Of a DNA stretch of 64,000 nucleotides, positions 58,727 to 64,000 are shown in pieces; within the stretch, counting starts at the first letter, position 1, and every line of letters starts with the position of its first letter. The stretch is from Plantago ovata (Eukaryota > Streptophyta > Magnoliopsida > Lamiales > Plantaginaceae). The translations under genes and the position numbers were made by a program. The notes below the pieces were generated by a model. The model saw only the letters and a list, made by a program, of their open reading frames with translations. It did no database searches and was not told the DNA's origin. The stretch covers positions 34,894,160 through 34,958,159 of the forward strand of contig CM051457.1 of NCBI GenBank assembly GCA_028274465.1. Direction: 5' to 3'.

Positions 58727-61391
58727 TTTGTGCCCTGGCTACTTTTGTGCCAACTAGTAGAGCTCAGCGTCGTTCTGGGGAGAGGGAACGACGCCAATTT
58801 GAGGGCATTTCTAGTGCCATTGCACGTTGGAGAGACCCCGGGGAAAGATTTGGGTTGGTTCGAGACCGCTTAGCTGCTGTTTATTCTCCTCCTCGGGGGT
58901 TTTCAGAGCCTATCGCATCTGCGGAGGCTAATTTATCCCAGTGCATGCGCAAGGTGGGTGACGGACACTTTACGGCTGCTATTAAGGTCCTCACCTCTTC
59001 AGGGGTTGCTCTTGATACTCCTGACACATTGGCTGAGTTGGAGTCCAAGCACCCATTTGCCTCTCCTCCGGTGGTGCCTTCTTCTTCGCTAGGGGAGGAT
59101 GCTCTGTCGGTACAGAAAGACCTTGTGTTGAATAGAATTCGGAGTTTCCCTAAAGGTACCTCCTGCGGTCGTGACGGTCTCAGAGCCCAACATTTGTTGG
59201 ATGTCTTGGGAGGTGCTGCTACTGCGGTTTCTGATGGTCTCTTAGCTTCTATCACTGGGGTCGTTAACCTTTTTCTTTCGGGTCAGTGTCCTAGCCCGCT
59301 TGGAGAGTTTATTGCCAGCGCCCCTTTGACTCCTCTCGTTAATCCAGGAGGGGGTGTTCGACCTATTGCTGTTGGTACGATTTGGAGGAGGCTGGTCTCT
59401 AAGGTTGCCGCTTCTTCTGTCGGGCACTCGATGACTGCTTACTTGCAGGATTTTCAGTTTGGTGTTGGGGTCTCGGGTGGATGTGAGGCTGTTCTTCATT
59501 CTGTCAACAGGTTTGTGGAGGCTAGAGGGGACGAGGTTGGGCTCTCTATGCTTTTGGTGGATTTTCAGAATGCGTTTAATTTGGTTGTCAGAAGTGCTCT
59601 TCTTCGGGAGACTTGGTTGCGTGTCCGGCCATTTCACCTTGGGTTGAGTTTTGTTATGCTAGGCCTGCTCGGCTGTATTATGGGGACTCGGTTCTTCGGT
59701 CATGTCAGGGGGTTCAACAAGGGGATCCTTTGGGTCCTTTATTATTCTTGCTGGTTTTGCATCCGTTGGTCCACGCTATTCATCAATCGTGTGAGCTTTC
59801 TCTTCAGGCTTGGTATCTTGACGACGGCACTATCATTGGTGATACTCTTATGGTTGCCAAGGCGCTCCATATTATCCGTGTTGATGGACCAGCGCGTAGG
59901 TTGCATCTGAATGTCGATAAGACTGAGCTTTTTTGGCCAGTGGAGGACCCTCGTGGAAGGGGGGCTGGCCTTTTCCTTGCTTCTATCTCTCGGCCGCTTC
60001 AGGGTGTCAAGCTCCTTGGGGGCCCTGTTAGTGCGGATTCAGTTGTCTTGATTTAGTTGCGTGCCGGGTTTCCAAGACCATCACTTTGTTGGAGGCTATC
60101 CGCAAGCTTGATGATCCCCAGTGTGAGCTTCTTCTTCGCAATTGTGCGGGGGTGGCGAAGTTATCTTATGCTTTGAGGACCTGCCCTCCTTTGGCTTGTG
60201 GTGATGCTCTAGTCCAGTTTGATCAGGCCTTGCGTACTTTCTTCGAGATGATCGTTACAGGTTCGGGGCCTGGTTTCGGGGATTGGCAGTGGCGGCTTTC
60301 CACTCTTCCCATCAGACTTGGAGGTCTGGGGGTCCTGTGTGCGGAGGATGTCAGTCAGTTTGCTTTTCTTGCTTCTCGCTTGCAGTCTGGCTCTTTGCAG
60401 GATAGGATTCTGTTGAGGTCCGGGGTTACTTCTTCTGGTCCTACCTTTCAGTCTGCTCTTGACACTTTCACGACCTTTTGTGGTGTTGATGTTCCCTCTG
60501 TTACATCTAGCTCTCCTGCCCCCCAGTTTATGCAGTCTTTGGCAAAGAGCTATTTTGGTGTCATTGATGCACATCTGCCGTCACGGTATGGGTTGAGTCA
60601 TCGGCATAAGGCTCTTCTTAGTTGTATTCGTGCCCCGCATGCGCAGGATTACTTATTCACCATTCCTATTGATGGGTTGGGACAGCGGATGAACCCTCGA
60701 CAGTTCCGTGCTGTGTTGTGTTATCGCCTTGCAGTCCCTTTGTTCCCTGATGGTTCCTCCTGCTTGAGTTGTCATGTGCGACGGATGGACCAGTGGGGTG
60801 ACCACGCTGTTCATTGTTCTAGCGAGGTGGGGGTGAAGTTTCGGCACAACCTTGTTCGTGATACCTTGGCTGACATCTGTTCTAAGGTGGGTGTTGCTGT
60901 GCGCAAAGAGGTCCCTATGGGGTTCCTCTTAGATGTTGGACGGGACCTACGCCCGGCAGACTTGTTATTATACAATTGGTCCCAAGGTCGAGACGCTTGC
61001 TTGGATGTTACGGGTGTCTCTCCTTTTGCTGGTGGGGGTTTGGATTCTTGGGTTCCTGGAGATGCTTTGCAGTCTGCCGTTCAGAAGAAGAAGAGCAAGT
61101 ATTCTTCTAAGTGTGCAGAGCACGGCTACTCCTTCATCCCGTTTGCCTTCTCCACTTTTGGGGAGCTCGATGAGGAGGCCTTGGCTACTTTTCCACGCCT
61201 TAAGCGCTTGTGTGTTAGCCATTCCAATGATCTTAGGAGTGGTGTTTTCCTTTTTTCTAGACTTAGCTTTTGTATTCAGAAAGGGGTGGGAGCACAGCTT
61301 GTCTCCCGACTCCCTTCCAATTTTATGTGATTAATAAAAGTCTAGTTCTATAAAAAAAAAATAATAATAACAATAATAATAATAATAATAA
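58727..61391 (+). mobile_element. RLE-type non-LTR retroelement, copy E (longest, 2.66 kb)
   Basis: The longest copy. It spans the region before the RT (RDPGERFGLVRDRLAAVYSP), the whole RT, the C-terminal finger and endonuclease-like domain, a 3' UTR of about 20-30 bp (ttaataaaagtctagttc) and a tail of A-run plus AAT units. It has the same strand and the same (AAT)n context as copies A-D. The N-terminal DNA-binding region expected for such elements is absent, so this copy is also 5'-truncated. No other element interrupts it. Confidence 0.88.
58747..61330 (+). pseudogene. Reverse transcriptase with C-terminal CCHC and restriction-like endonuclease motif
   Basis: Reading order: RIRSFPKGTSCGRDGLRAQH (RT motif 0-1), GGVRPIAVGTIWRRLVSKV, FQFGVGVSGGCEAVLHSV, MLLVDFQNAFN (motif A, catalytic Asp), GVQQGDPLGPLLF (motif B), AWYLDDGTIIGDT (motif C, near 59810), HLNVDKTELFW (motif D/E), GDWQWRLSTLP. 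The C-terminal part follows: CLSCHVRRMDQWGDHAVHC (about 60748-60815, Cys2-His-Cys), KFRHNLVRDTL, RKEVPMG, then RPADLLLYNWSQGRDACLD (about 60950-61008, D-x14-D) and KKKSKYSSKCAEHGYSF. This order matches the R2/R4-type RLE domain. Two frameshifts (near 59625 and 60045) break the frame. The host target is inferred to be (AAT)n. Confidence 0.82.
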
Positions 61392-61396
61392 GTATA

Positions 61397-61654
61397 AAAA
61401 AAATCAGTAAATTTAGTCACGGACAGATATTATCTGTTAGTACTATTAGCCACGGATAAAACCTATCCGATAGTGAGCTCAGAGCCTGGATCCAACTCGG
61501 TCAACCCTTTATCCGTCACTAAATCGTCGTTAAATGGGGATATTATCTGTGGCAAATAGTTGTTACGTCAAAAATGACCACGTCTCTATTAGTAATAGTA
61601 CTATCTGTGGCTAAAAATGTTTAGTCACAAATCGATTTTTTTAGCCACGGATAG
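61397..61654. mobile_element. CACTA sub-terminal fragment
   Basis: Contains agtcacggaca, tagccacggata and related motifs in both orientations, like the sub-terminal region of the element at 43562, but no CACTA tip of its own. It is cut on the right by the next CACTA end. Confidence 0.6.
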
Positions 61655-62640
61655 CACTACAAGAAATCAGTCATTTAGCGACGGATGGGTAGATACGGAT
61701 GCGATCCGTCGCTAAATATTTAGCGACGGATCGCTACTGTTAGCGACGGATGAGGACGAACTGCGCTCTAAGCTCAGTTCGTGCCTCTGGAGACCAATCC
61801 GGCTCAAGTTTAGCGACGGATAAGGTCTATCCGTCTCTATAGGTGAGACGGATGACATCATCCGTCGCTAAACTCGTTGACCATACTGGTTAATTTAATA
61901 ATGAAAAATGGAAAATAAAATAAAATAAATACTTAGCGACGGATAAGGTTATCCGTCGGATAAGGTTATCCGTCGCTACAAAGTTATATACAGACGCGAT
62001 TCTCCCTCTTCTTTCCCATTTCGATTTATACAATCCCTAATCGCTCACCTCCGCTCACCACCACCACTCCTCATCGATCGACCACCACAATCGGCTCACC
62101 ACCACCACTCCTTCATCGGCGTGCCACCACGACTACTCACCACCGCCACTCCTCTTCGACGTGCCACCACCAACATCACTCCTCTTCGACGTGCCACCAC
62201 AATCGGCTCACCACCATTGCTGCCGTACCACCACCGGAGTTCGTCCAGTTCATCCCTCCCTTTTTCATCTTCATTTGATATAGGTTAGTAACCCTAAATT
62301 CAATTCTTGGGTTGGGTTCTCTTGTTCTACAACCCAGATTTTTTGTAGTGAACCTTGGATGTTGGTCTGTTACTTTTGGATCTTGCTTAATTTTGGATGT
62401 TGGACTATTAGTTTTGTTAATATTGATTGGAAATTAAAGATAGATTAATTGGACCTAGGTTAATTGGAACTGGACGGTTAATTTTGTCAAAAAGATAGAT
62501 ATATGAAGGTGAATATATAATGCTTATGTATGTTTTATCTTTTTAGTACCCTATTAAATAACCTAATATCATAATAGTTAGACCTCACTAGATAAATAAT
62601 TATATATATTTTATTCTACGAGCATGACTTTTGGACGCAC
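61655..62640 (+). mobile_element. CACTA 5' end with leader and first intron
   Basis: Tip CACTACAAGAAATCAG, dense agcgacggat sub-terminal motifs to about 61975, and a hairpin (acgaactg/cagttcgt, 61756-61782). A leader rich in caccaccac (about 62040-62275) then gives way, at a plausible splice donor near 62283, to an AT-rich intron-like stretch, the same order as in the 43562 element. No coding exon was recognised before the window ends. Confidence 0.75.
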
Positions 62641-62990
62641 TTAACACTGTTCAATTATTAGGTTTTGACTGATCCAAACAACCTTAGTGCTTTTAACAAA
62701 AAAAGAAATAAAAAGTTGAATAACAAATTAACAGCTCCGCCTTTAATGGCGGAGCAGAGCTCGACCTAGATCTGTGGAACTTCTCTGCCACTGTAAAGGC
62801 GGAGCAATTCTCCCCCCAGATCTGGCGCCACTGTAATTAATGACTCCAATATCAGATTCAGGTACAAGAGCATTAGGAAGAAAATGAAGATATTACAAAA
62901 GTTTTTTAAATAAAATGCTTAAAGCCTTGTTTGGTTTCCCACTTTAGATTCAATGGCAATTCTGTAATTAAAGCCCAGACAACCCAAAAG
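62640..62990. mobile_element. Foldback/MITE-like element related to 5887-6482 (tentative)
   Basis: The left part ccaaacaaccttagtgcttt and the right part, reverse complement ccaaacaaggctttaagcat, form an imperfect inverted repeat around a GC-rich core with ctccgcctttaatggcggag and related hairpins. The layout and the ccaaacaa..cttagtg phrase recall the element at 5887. Exact ends are not resolved. Confidence 0.45.
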
Positions 62991-64000
62991 AATCCATTTT
63001 TTGAACTAAAACGTAATAGTTCAACTAGTAAGGTCGATTATGATAGTGGTCTTTCTAGTACGGTGGTATTTTAGATTTCAGATTATGGGAGTAAAGAAAA
63101 ACCTTAAACTTGTGGAGCCAATGTCGATGGATGGTAAGTATAATAATGAAACTGGAAACCCTCTATTCTACTCTATGACTTAGGACCAAAAAAAATCTTT
63201 TCGTTCCATTTTTAGTCAAATTGTGAAGTCTCATGGATTTGAATCCTTGCCTGCGTGGAATTAGGAATTTGTTTGAGGAAAATATGTTAGTCTTGTTTTA
63301 AGAAAATATGTTAATTATTTTTAGGATAATATGTTAGTGTTTTTTAGGATAAACATTTAGACTATTAGAAAATGAACATTACATTATGTTGGTCCCATGA
63401 GACAACAAGGTTATCGGAATTGTTGTTGAAATAAAAACCGGGCAGCTCACCGGACTAAACAAAAGGCGTGTTGGTGGCCTGTGTATAAGTGTTGGAAACC
63501 GTCCGCGTTTTCAACAGCAAGTCTATAAGACCAACTGCATTCTGTGTGTTTGTTAAAGTTTGCTAAAATGTTTGCTGGCCATACATAGCACTCCATTCCC
63601 TAAAAAAAAAAAAAAAAACAAAAAAATACATAGCACTCCATTGGGGTTTGCTAAAATTTTGCTAAGATAGCATTGTTTATTATTTTTTCTTCTTTTTATG
63701 TTTTCTTTCATATTTTAGTTGTTTTTCACTTTTTTTTTTCTTTTCAATTACCTTATATTTTTATTTATTTTCTTTTAATTTCCTTTTTCTTTTAATTTTT
63801 ATTTTTTATTTCTCTTATAATTCACTATCAATAAATTATATTGAAATACCAATTATCAAATTAAAACATTCAAAATTTAATAAACAAATACAATTTTGGC
63901 ATTGTATTTTTAAAATATTTTTTCATGAAGAAATGAATTTAAATTTTGTGGTATTGCAATTTTATATTACTGAGTATAGTATTATTATTTTTAGGGGTCA
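62991..64000. other. AT-rich right edge, nothing recognised
   Basis: No ORF of note. It contains A and T tracts and a small duplicated phrase (acatagcactccatt at about 63583 and 63628). No transposon terminus was recognised. Confidence 0.5.

Overview
This is nuclear DNA from a flowering plant, most likely a eudicot. It carries intron-containing plant genes (CCS52A/FZR, alpha-expansin, PGRL1, HPR3) in a strongly AT-rich background crowded with plant transposons: Mutator-like (MULE), CACTA, Helitron, PIF/Harbinger-like, L1 LINE, SINE, copia, TRIM and solo LTRs. The species cannot be fixed from the sequence alone. All gene models were built by reading splice sites and conserved protein motifs by eye; no alignment or database search was run.

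Layout. 1-8.6 kb: intergenic repeats, a 670-bp non-autonomous MULE, a PMEI-like ORF on the minus strand, a foldback element and a 5'-truncated L1 LINE with a perfect target-site duplication. 10.8-14.4 kb: a complete ten-exon CCS52A/FZR gene (minus strand), the plant Cdh1-type APC/C activator. 15.8-about 22.4 kb: an old FAR1-type MULE with a broken transposase, an HSBP pseudogene inside its leader intron, and a tRNA-like gene near its far end. 22.4-25.3 kb: tandem repeats, a Helitron 3' end, a SINE-like unit and a copia integrase fragment. That fragment is fused to a second, truncated copy of FZR exon 1 and its promoter (25.3-27.06 kb). 27.6-36.7 kb: the gene-rich core, all on the minus strand: an alpha-expansin (3 exons), PGRL1 (10 exons, cyclic electron flow) and an HPR3-like hydroxypyruvate reductase (2 exons, photorespiration).

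37-64 kb is almost purely mobile DNA: a SINE, a Cassandra-like 5S-bearing LTR, a 2.87-kb tandem duplication carrying CACTA termini, a degenerate CACTA element with a TNP1/Transposase_24-type gene and a nested TTA-flanked element, a TRIM remnant and a 1.8-kb LTR. Then, at 50.5-61.4 kb, five same-strand head-to-tail copies of one non-LTR retroelement lie in series, each joined to (AAT)n microsatellite DNA.

The most notable object is that last array. The encoded protein has a reverse transcriptase with YLDDG, followed by a C-terminal CCHC-type finger, an RHN motif and a P-x-D-x14-D motif that looks like the restriction-like endonuclease of R2/R4-type site-specific retrotransposons. The (AAT)n junctions suggest microsatellite-targeted insertion. 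One copy carries a 5' inversion of the twin-priming kind, and two copies are interrupted by solo LTRs with exact 5-bp target duplications.
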